Shown piece after piece: positions 1-10,840 of a stretch of DNA of 64,000 nucleotides; the stretch's first letter is position 1, and the number at the start of each line of letters is the position of its first letter. The stretch covers positions 124,001-188,000 of the forward strand of contig JAACJK010000008.1 of assembly GCA_013368325.1 (NCBI GenBank), written 5' to 3'. Source of the DNA: Ephemerocybe angulata. Lineage: Eukaryota; Basidiomycota; Agaricomycetes; Agaricales; Psathyrellaceae. The notes under the pieces were generated by a model, which saw nothing but the letters and a program-made list of their open reading frames with translations, did no database searches and was not told the DNA's origin. The position numbers were made by a program, and so were the translations under genes.

Positions 1-1754
1 ACAGAGAAGGGGCTACGCACTCCATTCCTTTCACATACCAGTCTTTCCCTCGATTTTCCTTCCAATCACGGCCATCCCCGTCCACATAGAAGTGTACAAT
101 CTCGGCAGAGAGCCCACTGTAAACAGCTGTTTAGCTCGGGCCCCCGCTGTTGTTAAGCGAGAGAGACTCACGTAGGGGAGTCGTACGTGTCAATACAGGT
201 TTCGAGTAGCTCATATCCCAAGTTCCAATCGTTCTTGCCAGCATCTGAAAGCTCCGACGCAAGCGGGGGGACCGAGACTGCTTCAACAAAGGCACGCGAC
301 CTGGCTGCACCTAGCATCAAGGATCCGGCGAGGAAGCATACAAGATGGTCCTGCTTCGGGGATAGCGTCCATTTCCTGAACACACGTCAGATTGATGTAG
401 AATAGGCGAAGTTAGCTATGAGCGCTTACAAGCCACCTTGGTGCCGCTGTGGTAGCATTTCAATTGTATAGGTACTTCCTTTGTTCACACCTTGGCGCAC
501 AAGCGTACTGTGAATTGCATCCATGGTGTCCTGGTACATCTGCTCATAGACCGCCTCCGTTCGGTTCGTAAGCAGATATTGTTTCCTATCCAATGAAGTA
601 GGTAAGTCTACAGCTTGAATGACATGATCACACGCTTACAGCAGGTACTCATAGTAGGAGTCACCCCGAGAGCCCAGGCGGATTTCTGACATCGTGAAGT
701 CCCCTGTCTCAGCGCTAGTGGAAAGTTCAAGATGTCAGCCACGCAGTCCTCAGACTGTAACAGTAAAGAAGGCTCACTTCATGAAGATAGGGGCGAGACC
801 GAATTCAATCTTTGCGTCCTTCACTACTTTCATGACCTGAGACTCTGATGAGGACACCCAAGTACGGACCACTGCGAACTCACCTTCTCAGCCTTTCGCC
901 AATAGTCCTCGTTGTCAGTCAGGTGACTGAGGTACTTGAATTCAAGCTGCAGAGTCGTGGCCTCCGCCGTGCTGATGAGATTTGCATTATAATCCTCTCC
1001 AACGCCTTGCTTCTTGTGCAGGTTAACCATGGGCAAAGGTAGGCCCGACTTTGTGTTGAACGCGGGCAGCATTCGGTCTGCCAAGTCTACAGCACGTTCC
1101 AGGAATACGGGGTCTTCGTCCGAAAGGTGGTACGCAGATAAAAGTCCTCCAAGAACGCGGATAGTTGTCTCAAACGTGTTGTGCTTCCCATCCCGGTCGA
1201 AGGTGAGCTTCTCCGCGATCCACTTCCGTGCGCGCTGGTATTCTGATGTGAGGCCCATAATCTGCATGGTGTCTATCGCGTCAATAACTGCATAGCCAAT
1301 TCCACCTGCAGCGCTCAGATTAGAGCCTTTGTGCCCTATAGGATGGTACTCATCGTCACCCATCGCATCTCGTTCTGTAAAATAGAGATCAGACTGACAA
1401 CCCGATTAAAGCACATGGGGTGCACTAACCGTACGCAGACCAGGCGTGCTATAGTGCTAATTAGATTAGGCACAGCACATGTATAGGTATAAGCCTACCT
1501 TGAACGCAGCGACAATAGCCTCCTGCTTTGGTTTATCGGCTGTATAACTGGCATCCAATTTGGCATCCTTTGCTTTGATTGCCTGCCATTGCGTTTGGCG
1601 CAGCTTCACGCTTGACTTTCCCCCCAAGACCTAGCAAGTCCAAAGGTTCAGCTCATATTATCATGTGCTGAAATAAATCGCGTACCCAGAGACCTAGCAA
1701 GGTCGCAGATACCGCAACCACCACCCATCGCACTAGCGTCCTTCTCGGCGCCAT
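1..1754 (-). CDS. GH47 class I alpha-1,2-mannosidase (3' end outside window)
   Basis: Class I (GH47) mannosidases trim alpha-1,2-mannose from N-glycans in the ER/Golgi. The start at 1754 opens a first exon coding MAPRRTLVRWVVVAVSATLL, a single N-terminal membrane anchor expected of a type II Golgi/ER enzyme. Exon 2 reads on into QTQWQAIKAKDAKLDA. A 19-nt microexon (1430-1448) supplies HAWSAY and is followed by ERDAMGDDEYHPIG and then GGIGYAVIDAIDTMQIMGL, the family signature. Further exons give LGSRGDSYYEYLL (about 665-720) and the tail around FYVDGDGRDW (about 35-110). The catalytic-domain C-terminus lies beyond base 1. An upstream ATG at 2002 opens another hydrophobic reading frame, but it is out of frame with the conserved exons and was not used. 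The gene is divergent from the carboxypeptidase. Family assignment is secure; the splice sites are read by eye. Confidence 0.93.
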
Positions 1755-2229
1755 TTGGATGGCCTCGCCTGGAGTTTCTTCACCCTGGTGCTCGTTTTCG
1801 GGGCTCTTTGTAGCTCTTTTTCGCAGATTGGCGTCTGATATGTAAATGGGGGCACTAAGTCATGAAGAAGAGGCACTAGAATTAGGTATATGATGGTCAA
1901 AAGGAAGAAGCAGCTCCCAAACTTTAGCGCCCTCCACGTAGGTTTCTCGTGGGAAAGAAAGCAGTTAGGGGCATCACGGACATAGCAAGCGCTTGGCACC
2001 AACTTGGCACCAAACTTCTTCTTGAACTAGTCAACTTGAACTAAACCATGGCACGGCTACAGGGCTTCTCCAGCGATATAGCCCACATTCCAAGTCACAA
2101 AGAACTTACTCTTCGGAAGCGTATGGTTCCTTTTATTTAAAGAACGGGTGTCGTGGTCGTGGATGCAATGAAGATATAAAACATCTATCATGCGCAGCAT
2201 GTGGTTCTTGCTCGCCCACTCCCACCACG
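1755..2229. promoter_or_regulatory. Shared 475-bp intergenic region of a divergent gene pair
   Basis: This interval separates the starts of the GH47 mannosidase (minus) and the carboxypeptidase (plus), so it should hold both promoters. I see no third gene. A hydrophobic minus-strand open frame at 1733-2002 overlaps it but lacks support from conserved residues. No specific operator could be picked out. Confidence 0.4.
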
Positions 2230-4263
2230 ATGAGGATTGTACATTTAGCAGCAAGCGCTCTCTGTCTGGCTAGCTTATGTCTTGCTTGGAATGCAGACCA
2301 GTCTGTGCTATCTGGTGCGTTCTGACAATCGACTTACCTGGACCACGACGTGACTGATTCGCGTCTCACAGAGAGACGTTATGATTCTGGTCTCTTTACG
2401 CCGATTGAGGACCTGAACGCCCTCTCGGAGAGCACTTTTACAACCTTGGAGCATCCAGCTTTTCCAAAGCACAGTGTGCGCATCAAGAAGACCAAATTTT
2501 GTGACGAGACGGTGAAGTGAGCCCACACTACGCAAGCGCGTTGGGTTCATTGTCGCAGACCTGACGTTGGGCAGTGCTTATACAGGGTACATCGACGTTG
2601 AAGCGCGCCATCTGTTCTTCTACTTCTTCGAAAGCAGAAGTGAGCCCGAGAAGGACGATGTGCTCTTTTGGACGAATGGAGGTCAATCCAGTTCTCGCGC
2701 CCAAGAATGAGAGGCGAGTCATACTTACGGCTGCGGCTTAGGTCCCGGAGGCTCGTCTGCACTTGGCCTGTTCATGGAGCTAGGTATCTTATCTACGTCA
2801 GTGTACCCATAACATCTCTCACGCAGCGCGATTAGGGCCTTGCAGAGTGGTGTCTGCCAACAGCACGAAGTTCCATCCAGAGTCCTGGAACTCAAATGCG
2901 AACGTCTTCTTCGTCGATCAGCCCGTCGGGGTCGGCTTCTCGTATGCCAGTCATGGAGAGTATGCGGTAAGTGCTCTGAGAAGTGTGGATGTATTCTGGT
3001 TCTCATCGCACATTAGAGTACAACAGAAGAAGCTGGTAAAGATATTGCCGCGTTCGTGCACGTCTTTTTCGAGCACTTTAAAAAGTTTCAAGGAAACCCA
3101 TTCCATATGGCTGGAGAGTCGTACGGAGGAAGGTATATTCCTATCTTTGCAGCAGAGGTATACGACCAGAACCGCAGATTGGTGGATGAAGGCCTTCAGC
3201 CTATCAATCTCACTTCAATCATGATAGGTTCGTCCAGTGCTTCTATGCTTTTGTTGAACTCTGGGCCTCACGTAGCTGCGGATAGGCAATGGTCTAACAG
3301 ACTTTATGTCGATGTATCCCGCGTACTACGAGGTAGTGTGCACACCCGTAACCAGGGATCCTATCTTAGACATTGCAACCTGCGTACGAATGAAACAAGC
3401 AGTAAGTCCCAAACCTTTCCTTTCTCCGTTTCGCGATATATTGACAGCATCGAACTTAGGTCCCTCGGTGCATTAAATGGGCGCAAAGAAACTGTGTCGA
3501 CACCTTCGACATGTTCTCCTGCCAAGCAGCCATAAGCTTCTGCCAGAATGAAATTATGGAACCCTTCGACGTATTGGGTAGGCCGGACGTGTGCCCCTCT
3601 CTACCGTTGCTGAATAATTCAACAGGACTGAATCCGTATGATATTAGTGGAAAATGCGAAGGGGACGAGGCGGATACGCTTTGCTACCCTATTACAAAGT
3701 CAGTTCCTGCGAGCCATATATCCCGCCGATGTGCCAACTTAACGTTGATGTTATTGACTTTAGGGATATCGCCCACTACCTCGACCGCCCAGACGTTCGC
3801 AAGCTCATCGGCGTCGACCCCTCAGTCACGCACAACTTCACAGCAGCCAACATGACCGTGAACGCTGCCTTCGTTGCCACCATGGATGAGTACCACCCTA
3901 CATATCATTATGTCTCCAACCTCCTCGACCGCGGTATTAAAGCGCTTATTTATGTGGGAAAGAACGACTGGATCTGCAACCATGTGGGGAACGAAAGATG
4001 GACCTTGGATTTGGAGTGGAGTGGAGGAGAAGGATTCAGGAACTCGCCCAAGAGGGAGTGGTTTGTGGATGGGAAGGTGGCGGGAGAGACGAGGTCGTTC
4101 GGTGGGCTAACGTTTGCGACGGTGATTGGAGCTGGGCATATGGTAAGCTGGACCCTGATATCTTGTATGAATTGAAAGTTAATGGTGCTTTCAGGCCCCT
4201 TACGACAAGCCAGTTGAGACTCTGCAGCTTGTTAATCGTTGGTTCGATGGTGAGGAGTTGTGA
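2230..4263 (+). CDS. Serine carboxypeptidase, peptidase family S10 (carboxypeptidase Y type)
   Basis: This family removes C-terminal residues from peptides in the vacuole or outside the cell. The first exon (2230) encodes the signal peptide [20 protein letters not shown]. Later exons give a short pro-region, then [36 protein letters not shown], the nucleophile motif [10 protein letters not shown] near 3115, the acid KNDWICN near 3960 and the base GAGHM near 4130. The last exon ends NRWFDGEEL and stops at 4261-4263. At least seven small introns are needed, for example 2311-2367. The oxyanion-loop motif reads NGGPGGSS where most S10 enzymes have NGGPGCSS. All triad residues are present, so an active enzyme is likely. 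A vacuolar versus secreted location cannot be settled from the sequence. Confidence 0.92.
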
Positions 4264-4471
4264 AGGCGCCCGGTCAAGACTATGCATTGTGGTCTCGCCT
4301 TTGTACAGGAACATCCATGTCGTATATACAAAGAAATAGCGCCAAATACTGTGTAGTGCCCGGGTGCCCAGGTGTGTATCATTGGGCCGCCTAATCGACG
4401 ACTCAATTTACCATGGGACATATGATCATCTGTCTACCTTGGTTCTCTTTCTGCCTTCCAGTACGCTCGAG

Positions 4472-5534
4472 ATGGAAACAGATTGCAACACTTTCCGGTT
4501 TCAAGACTTCCCGAGCGACCTTACTCGTTCAATCTTTGAGGCCTCTGCGGAAGATCTAAACTGGGGCTGTGCACTGGTGTCGAAGATGGTGAAATCGTGG
4601 TAAGCTACCTTGCCCACGACGTTTCATATTCCAGTCAAGGTCAAAGTGCTGACAAGAATCGGATGGCAACAGGGTCGAACCTATCCTGTACAGGCAAATT
4701 ATTCTGGACAAACCGACCACTGTGTCTCTCCTGCACCGGACCATTGTTTCCTCCGTATCCTCCAAGCCGCCACATTTCTTCGCATCGCACGTCAAGAGCC
4801 TGGGCGTCTTTTTCTCCAACGACTCATGGGAAGAGCTCATGGAGATACTGGCCACCTGTTCAGGTATATCTCGACTCGAGTTCACCATGTACCTCGACGA
4901 GGATCTCAATCGGGACGACCTGAGAGTAGGACGACATCGCGCATGGGAGCATTTGAGGCCAACAAGCCTTCATATACCAGGAACGCTCTTCCTCCCCACC
5001 CACCGGCATTTCCATTTCTTGCCGTGGGAGGGCAAGACACTGAACCCTATCTTCACAAGGATAACTCACTTTGAAATCGATTGAAATTCAATTCGCCTTA
5101 CCACTTGGTCGTGGGAGTCACTTTCGTTGCTCTCGACCCTCACTCACCTCTGCATTTCGTCGCTCGCAAACCCCGAAGTCGTCGATCTTGCCTCCTCAAA
5201 CCTTCGTTCCGCAGTACTCTATTTCCCTACCTCCCTGGTGGTCTGCATATTCTTTATACCTAACACACATTGGTTCGTTAGAGCACGACAACTGGTGGAA
5301 GAGAACTCGGGGCGTCGAGGCAACCTTGATGGGAGAGTTGTCGTCGCGGTCGATCGGGACTATTATTTTGCGGAGCTGGCGAAAGGTGTCGAAGGGCGGC
5401 GCTGGATAGAGAAGGAAGCAATCTGGAGGTCAGGAAGTGGGGCTGAGGAAGCGGGGAAAGACAATGAGGAGGCATTTTGGGAGCAAGCGGAAGCCCTCGC
5501 TGTTGAGCGTGCTAGAGGCGATCACCAGCAGTAG
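4472..5534 (+). pseudogene. F-box-like protein pseudogene (in-frame stop)
   Basis: This is a paralogue of the intact F-box-like gene on the minus strand at 6417-7543. It starts METDCNTFRFQDFPSDLTRS, matching FRFQDLPGDLIYSVFEA of the paralogue. A 73-nt intron (4600-4672) rejoins the frame as VKSWVEPILYRQII. The shared body continues through LLHRTIV, HVKSL and VGRH, and the C-terminal part keeps the pattern WFVRARQLVEE. At 5082-5084 the frame meets TGA after THFEID, while homology continues in the same frame on the far side (LSTLTHLC), so one nonsense codon splits the protein. The paralogue has no intron there. Function of the family is not known beyond the likely F-box-type N-terminus. A truncated protein of about 180 residues, or readthrough, cannot be excluded. 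Confidence 0.8.
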
Positions 5535-5757
5535 TTCTAGAACCACAGTGTGGAGTTGTGGAGGTGTATTTGTATGGCCCACACAAGCAATTCCGCAATA
5601 TACATCCTTGGCTAGGACACCCTTATGTGACGGTCAGAAAAAGGTTAATGAACATACACCACATACATCAGGAAATCGTGAAAGAAGATACATGCAACAT
5701 AGTACTCGGAAAAAGAAAGCATCCGGCCTTTACAGGAGGAAATATCCTGCGAACATT

Positions 5758-6076
5758 GCACCCAGCAGCGACCACCTCCCAACAGTCTGCGAAAGCGCCC
5801 CGTTATCGTTAGTCTTGGACTTGGATATGTCTTCGTGCTCGCCGAAGTAGCCGCAGCATTAGCAGCACGAGAGCTCGAAGGCAACGCACTTCCCTCATTG
5901 GGGGCGAAAGGCTGGTTCCAGAAGAAGTACGGCTCCGATGCGAAGGAGGGATCGGCCTTCTTCAGGTATGTGGCGTACTTGCTATCGGGATCGCCATAGA
6001 TTGCGGCGACCGACGCGACGTTGGGGTGCAGCTCAACGGCATAGCTCGCCTCGTCGGAGTCAGCCGCAGAGAAGAC
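5758..6076 (-). pseudogene. Truncated 3' fragment of the lyase-like gene
   Basis: The minus strand encodes residues matching the C-terminal end of the intact lyase at 17057-18916: EASYAVELHPNVASVAAIYG, then EPYFFWNQPFAPNEGSALPS. After the run STKT the frame departs from the intact copy, so small indels have destroyed the GPI-signal end. Nothing upstream of residue EASY-minus-ten is present, because homology ends at about 6076. It is a non-functional by-product of the segmental duplication. Confidence 0.85.
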
Positions 6077-6416
6077 CAGTCCGTAAATGGGGTGAGCGGA
6101 GGCAAGAAAGCGCGTTTCACCACCGCCCTAAAGTTTTGGCATCACCTTAGACAGTTTCATCCTAATCTTCGTCTCTTGCCTGCATTCTCGGCCAACCATA
6201 AGGCCGCATTCTGGATAGAGGTTGTCTAAAGGCATCCGCACTGGAATAAAGTTGAATATTCTGAATGGCGGGAAAGCGAGGAGCAGACGTTAGTGAGTGG
6301 ACTGTCTGCCTGCTATGAAATTACCATATCCTCCCAGGCGTGGCGGAGGTTTCGAGAATTCCAGACTGGGTGGTAGCGCGCAGTGCAGGGAGAAAGAATT
6401 TGAATTGGATTAGAAT
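6077..6416. other. Intergenic, nothing recognised
   Basis: This lies between the truncated lyase fragment and the end of the intact F-box-like gene. I see no coding signature, RNA gene or repeat here. Confidence 0.4.
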
Positions 6417-7543
6417 TCAGTCGGGGTCCGAGTCACTGGTTCCGAATACATCTTCGTTTTGGATAACGTCTTCGGTCGATGTCATTTCGCCCACCTCCGA
6501 GTCCCTCCCTTGGTTTGTTTGCTTAAACAGAATAAATCAACCGGACATATATCAAAGTATGACATGCGATGGACACGTACCTCTTCCAAAATCTGCTCTC
6601 TGACCTTGGCCTCCGCCCGCTCCCAAAAGGCATCCTCGTGCAGCCTCCCCTCGCCTACACTTGTGACACGCCATATTGCGCGCTTCCTTATCCACTCGCC
6701 GGCCAAAACCGAATTATAGTAGTATTCTGAGACAGCGACCACCACTCGTGGGTGGAGCCTCCCTCCGGTTGCTTCCACGAGCTCGCGAGCGTTTACAAAC
6801 CATTGGGTGAAGGGAATGGAAAAGACGCACACGATCAGGGAGATAGGGAAATGTGGTATGGCTTCTTTGACTATATCCGAGGCGGCATGGATGGCAGAAA
6901 GGGTAGGGGGTGCAGAGAAGCAGATGTGTGTTAGGGTCGTCAGCTGGGACAGGGAGGGCCAAGCCCAGCTTTCTGAAGGAGGTCCCCATGGAAGCTCGAG
7001 GTGGGTGACATTTGTGAACAGGGGATTGAGGCTTGCTCCAACGTTGCCGCAACGAGAGGTGTGGAAGTGTCGATGGGACGGTAGGAATGATTTGTTGGCG
7101 ATGCACAACCTTTTAGGTTTAAGCACCTCCCACACTGGATGGCGTCCGACCTCCAGATCAGAATGTTCAATAGAGTCCCGTGTCTTTATACGGAAGTAGA
7201 GGGCAGAGAGGTGCGGAACCGCGGAGAGGATGTCGAACACGTCTGACCAGGAGGAGCAGGCGCCTATCTCGAGCGTTTTGACATGAGTGGAAAAGAAGTC
7301 CGATGGCTTTGATGAGGGGTATACGATGGTCCGATGAAGTAGTTCCATCCCCTTGTAAGTGTTGAGGACTATATGGCGGTACAACATAGGCTCTACCAAG
7401 GTCTTCACGCGCTTCGATACTAGTGCGCAGTTCCAATTCGGCTTTTCTGCGTCGTCAGTGGCGGCTTCGAAGACTGAGTAGATCAAATCGCCTGGGAGGT
7501 CTTGAAAACGGAACTCCCTCTGGATTTCGTTGTCTTTAGACAT
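6417..7543 (-). CDS. F-box-like protein, intact paralogue
   Basis: The start at 7543 gives MSKDNEIQREFRFQDLPGDL, an F-box-like N-terminus (LPxDL, then NWNCALVSKRVK) such as large families in Agaricomycetes carry to recruit substrates to SCF ligases. The rest resembles the degenerate leucine-rich body of such proteins (HLSALYFRI, THLELPWG, LTTLTHICFSA). Simple reading ends at 6482, but a good donor (GTACGT) after QILEE and an acceptor TTTAAG define a 59-nt intron at 6522-6580. Splicing it joins in phase to an acidic tail ending in GTSDSDPD with stop at 6417-6419. I prefer the spliced form. It is inverted relative to its dead paralogue at 4472-5534. The substrate is unknown. Confidence 0.7.
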
Positions 7544-7952
7544 TTAGTGAGCTTTGGTACGAAGTGAGAAGACGAAGTCCTCGCCAAAGAATCGGGGCTT
7601 CACGTCATCGGCATGGATTGACGTGACTGAGTGATTCCTGTCACGAACTTGTCACAGCAGTGGGCGCCTATCTGAATCAACTTCCGGAATCCGGGTTGAC
7701 CTGTATGGAGTGTCTCGCCAAGTTCCAAGTCGGACTCCACTTCTGCATTTGACAAGTCGCGTGGCCTGTGACCGTGACCACACCGTTTTATACTGCGACG
7801 GACCTCCGAGTCTTGATTCCTCGCATCGGACTCTACATCCCAATTGTTAGACATTCATATTCACACTCTCGACATCAGCCTTCCCGACTCGAGAATCTCG
7901 ACGTTCCGCCCTCAGTCTATCGCTCACCACGTCTCAGCCCATCGACACTGCC
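7544..7952. promoter_or_regulatory. Divergent intergenic region
   Basis: These 409 bp separate the starts of the F-box-like gene (minus) and the pseudokinase (plus). A short run TTTTATACTG near 7788 could serve as a TATA-like element, but no operator is evident. Nothing else is seen. Confidence 0.3.
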
Positions 7953-9341
7953 ATGGGGTCCTTCCCCGAAGAGCCGCTCTCCCGATCTGCAGCAGACGGT
8001 TTCGGATACTTCCCTGCTGATATCAACCAAACGCTCGATGAAGGAACGTACACCATCATCCGGAAGCTTGGGTGGGGACCTAGGTCATCCACATGGCTTG
8101 CATGGGAGAAAGACGGAGACGATACATGGTATTGGGCAATTCAGATCTTCACTGCTGCTGTATCCAAAGAGGTGGAGGCCAAATTACTTCCCATTCTCAT
8201 CGAGAGAGACATCAATTTTTCTGACCCGTCGGCCGTTCCCATCTTCCCTGAAAGCTTCAGGGAGACTAGCATTCACGGAGAGCACTTGTGCCTTGTTATG
8301 AAACCGTGTGGATTGCCTTTCTCCGACGTACTCCAGGACGCCCAAAGTCAACGGGCTGGGCTACCGGTTCATGTCGTCCAGTTTACAACCAAGGTTATAG
8401 TTGAGGTACTCGATGACCTTCACGAGGAGGAGGTCGGAGTCATGCACGCAGGTACGTCTGCCAATATTACAGACTTCGCCCGCAGCTAATTTGATTCGGG
8501 CATACTGGATGACAGGCGTCAGACTAGAGAACCTTAAACTCCGGCCCAACACATTCGGAAACAATCTTCAGGCGCACATCGGTGAAAATCCCCCAGCCAA
8601 TACGCAGATCATCGACGGCCTCCCTGTTGTGCACTCTCAGCCTCTCACTAACGGGAAGGTCAGATGGAACGACCCCATGCCGAAGGTGGTAGACTGTTGG
8701 CAGCTAGAGCCTAGTTCTTGCGGGATTTGGACATGGTACGCATGTCCCCCAGTCCCTCAAATTCCGCAGTTCATTCCTGACGAGAACGTCAACGCTGTCC
8801 AGCTCAAGGAGCACCATATACTCCTGAGAGTGGTGTTGACTACAGTTCTGCCCCAGAGACGCTTTTGGAGAACCCTACCTGTGGACTGTCAACCGACATT
8901 TGGATGCTCGGGTGCCTGGTATGCTCAGGTCCAGCCCACTATCACTTACCAATTGCTCATCTACAACAGATCTTCGAGCTCCTGACAGGAAGCCCGCTCC
9001 TCACCTCGACAGGTACCCCATCTGAGCGACTTGGGGAGATTCGAGATGTTTTGCAGAATTGTATCCCTGGTCATTGGCTGGGAGATGCTACTGTCCAGGC
9101 CCTCCCAAAGGAGAATACCTCAATGCAATCACTGGAACAGCGACTGAAACAGAATTTAACGGAGGACGAGGCTTCTACTGCATACAGATTCCTCCACAAG
9201 TGTCTTATAATCGACCCAGCAGCGAGGGCGTGGAGTGAATACTTACTCCTAGAGGATCAATGGGTGGAAGAGGGACAACAATGTTGGCAGGCTAAGGAGT
9301 GTAGCGAAGCGTCTACGACTGTTCGCCGTAGGACAAGCTAG
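7953..9341 (+). CDS. SRPK-like pseudokinase, 3' end altered by retrotransposon
   Basis: The fold matches fungal SR-protein-kinase-like proteins: IIRKLGWGPRSSTWLAWE (glycine loop) near residue 35, LDDLHEEEVGVMHAG, YSSAPETLLENP (activation-segment end) and STDIWMLGCLIFELLTGSPL after splicing. Introns include 8452-8515 and about 8919-8971. Key catalytic residues are missing. The beta-3 lysine position reads YWAIQIF (Q for K), and the catalytic loop reads HAGVRLENL where active kinases have HxDxKxEN. It is therefore probably a pseudokinase or scaffold. The last 20 codons (from 9282) lie inside the Ngaro element. Without the element the frame would run from 9281 into 15982 and stop at 16017. Some central exon borders (8700-8840) are unresolved. 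Confidence 0.75.
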
Positions 9342-9524
9342 GGAAGAGCCGTCGCGTGATCTTTCTGTCGCGTGATCTTCGCGGTCACGCGTGTCACATT
9401 TTCGCTGGCCGCGCGTTCGATTCGCGCTCAGGACTGTTTGTCCTTTGCTTCTTCCTCATCGTACGCTTGGCCCTGCAAGCGCATACATTCACTGAGATCG
9501 CTGCGATCTGCTCGATTTTCGTCA
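9282..9524 (+). repeat. Ngaro terminal repeat A1
   Basis: Matches A2 at 15095-15337 with a constant offset of 5813 bp. It starts TGTTGGCAGGC and ends CTCGATTTTCGTCA. It probably carries the promoter and 5' end of the element transcript. It also supplies the stop codon that now ends the pseudokinase. Confidence 0.92.
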
Positions 9525-9547
9525 AATATCACCCCTTTACTGTCAGT

Positions 9548-10840
9548 ATGCGTATCGCCAAGCCGTCTGAGCAAGATCTCGCGCAGATGTCGCTGTCCGA
9601 CAAGGTCGCCTTCAACGCCAAGATCCAGGCCCGAAACCTCAAGCGAGCCATGGGACGCCCGCTCAAGGCGAAAGGCGCCGAAATCCCGTCCTATCTCACC
9701 TCGGGTGAGCCGGATGGCTTCACCGCCACGTCGGATGAAGAGTCTGCACTTGATCTTGAACCCCCTGCCCAAGAGAAGGACAAGGATGACGACGACATCG
9801 GATCCTATACTCCTGGCACCATGAGGAAGTTCATGGCCTTTGCTGGCAAGTTGCTCTCTAAGCGTACTCGATCTGACGATGCAGAGTCCTCGGCTTCGAA
9901 GAAGTCCAAGATGGTGACGCGTCCTGCGGTCAAGGAGACGCTCATCGGCGTGGGCGAGTCCCTGCCTTTGCTGCCCCCGGAAGACTACAACCTCATCTGG
10001 CACTCCCGTGAACACGTCCCAATCTCGCTCTTCACGAGGGACTCGATCGTTCTGTGCCATTCAAAAGGCAATTCTCTCAAGTCTATCAAGGGTTACGTCG
10101 GCGACGACAACAAGAAGTCTCCCCTCATCAACCCGGAGGACCCTCGCTTCCCGGCCGAAGACACTCTCGAGTTTCACGTCTGGGCCGGCGCGGCGGAACT
10201 CATGGCCCAATGGGCGAACACTCTCGACGTGGACGGCATAGTTGGCGCCTGGATGAGGCAGCACCTCTCCTGGTGCAACTTGAAAATCACGAGGGAGGGC
10301 GAAGACTGGGATCTGATCCGCAGCTTCGACATCGCCCAGCGTAAGGAGTATCACATTCGCCCCTTTGTCTTCTCGACGAGATCTCACCGTGACAGGCTTT
10401 TGGACCACGAGCGCACCCTGAACAAGGAGAAGGCCGCTGCTGCCGCAGCCGCAGCTGCTGCGTCCGCTTCCTCCAGCCGTGGCGGCGGAGGGGGAGGTGG
10501 AGGTCGTCAAGGCGGGTCCTCGAGCAACAGTCGGTCCTTTCGAGAGGGGCAGCCGAGCAAGTCCGCCTCGACCTGCCTTGTCTGCGGCAACAAAGGACAC
10601 CGTAGCGATGCATGCCACGCCCAGACCCTCCGTGGCGGAGGAGCCCTATTCGCCAAGGTTATCGATGGGAAGATTGTCACCATTGCCGGCTCCAAGCCCA
10701 TCTGCGGCGCGTGGAATATCTCCGGTAAGGCCAGCCAGTATTGTCGCCATAACCGCGCCGAGCACGCCTGCTCGTTCTGTGGGAAGTCCGAGCATCACGC
10801 GTTGTCCTGGACATGCGTCACGAAGCCCGAGTCGGCTTGA
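9548..10840 (+). CDS. Ngaro ORF1, Gag-like protein
   Basis: This is a 430-residue nucleocapsid-type protein beginning MRIAKPSEQDLAQM just after A1. The open frame runs further upstream through A1, but this is the first ATG downstream of the repeat. The middle is charged. Poly-alanine (about residues 298-308) and poly-glycine runs precede a CX2CX4HX4C zinc knuckle, CLVCGNKGHRSDACHA, near residue 345. A second Cys/His cluster (CSFCGKSEHHALSWTC) is at the C-terminus. It should package element RNA. The next ORF lies in another frame and overlaps it, so translation by frameshift or from a spliced RNA is likely. Confidence 0.85.
   Translation: MRIAKPSEQDLAQMSLSDKVAFNAKIQARNLKRAMGRPLKAKGAEIPSYLTSGEPDGFTATSDEESALDLEPPAQEKDKDDDDIGSYTPGTMRKFMAFAGKLLSKRTRSDDAESSASKKSKMVTRPAVKETLIGVGESLPLLPPEDYNLIWHSREHVPISLFTRDSIVLCHSKGNSLKSIKGYVGDDNKKSPLINPEDPRFPAEDTLEFHVWAGAAELMAQWANTLDVDGIVGAWMRQHLSWCNLKITREGEDWDLIRSFDIAQRKEYHIRPFVFSTRSHRDRLLDHERTLNKEKAAAAAAAAAASASSSRGGGGGGGGRQGGSSSNSRSFREGQPSKSASTCLVCGNKGHRSDACHAQTLRGGGALFAKVIDGKIVTIAGSKPICGAWNISGKASQYCRHNRAEHACSFCGKSEHHALSWTCVTKPESA

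Larger units (their letters stand above)
4277..6076. repeat. Segmental duplication, copy A
   Basis: Scattered but colinear blocks match copy B at 16096-17408: the stretch after the carboxypeptidase stop (for example TTGTGGTCTCGCCT), the segment CATTTACCATGGGACA-like near 4408, the 3' end of the F-box-like pseudogene, the stretch TTAATGAACATACACCA near 5644, and the 3' end of the lyase. Copy A keeps the F-box-like body and only the last part of the lyase gene. Homology stops near 6076, after GCCGCAGAGAAG. Confidence 0.85.

Noticed and set aside
9428..10060. 210-residue minus-strand open frame
   Set aside because: Antisense shadow of the GC-rich Gag-like ORF1; no motif and no splice or start context.
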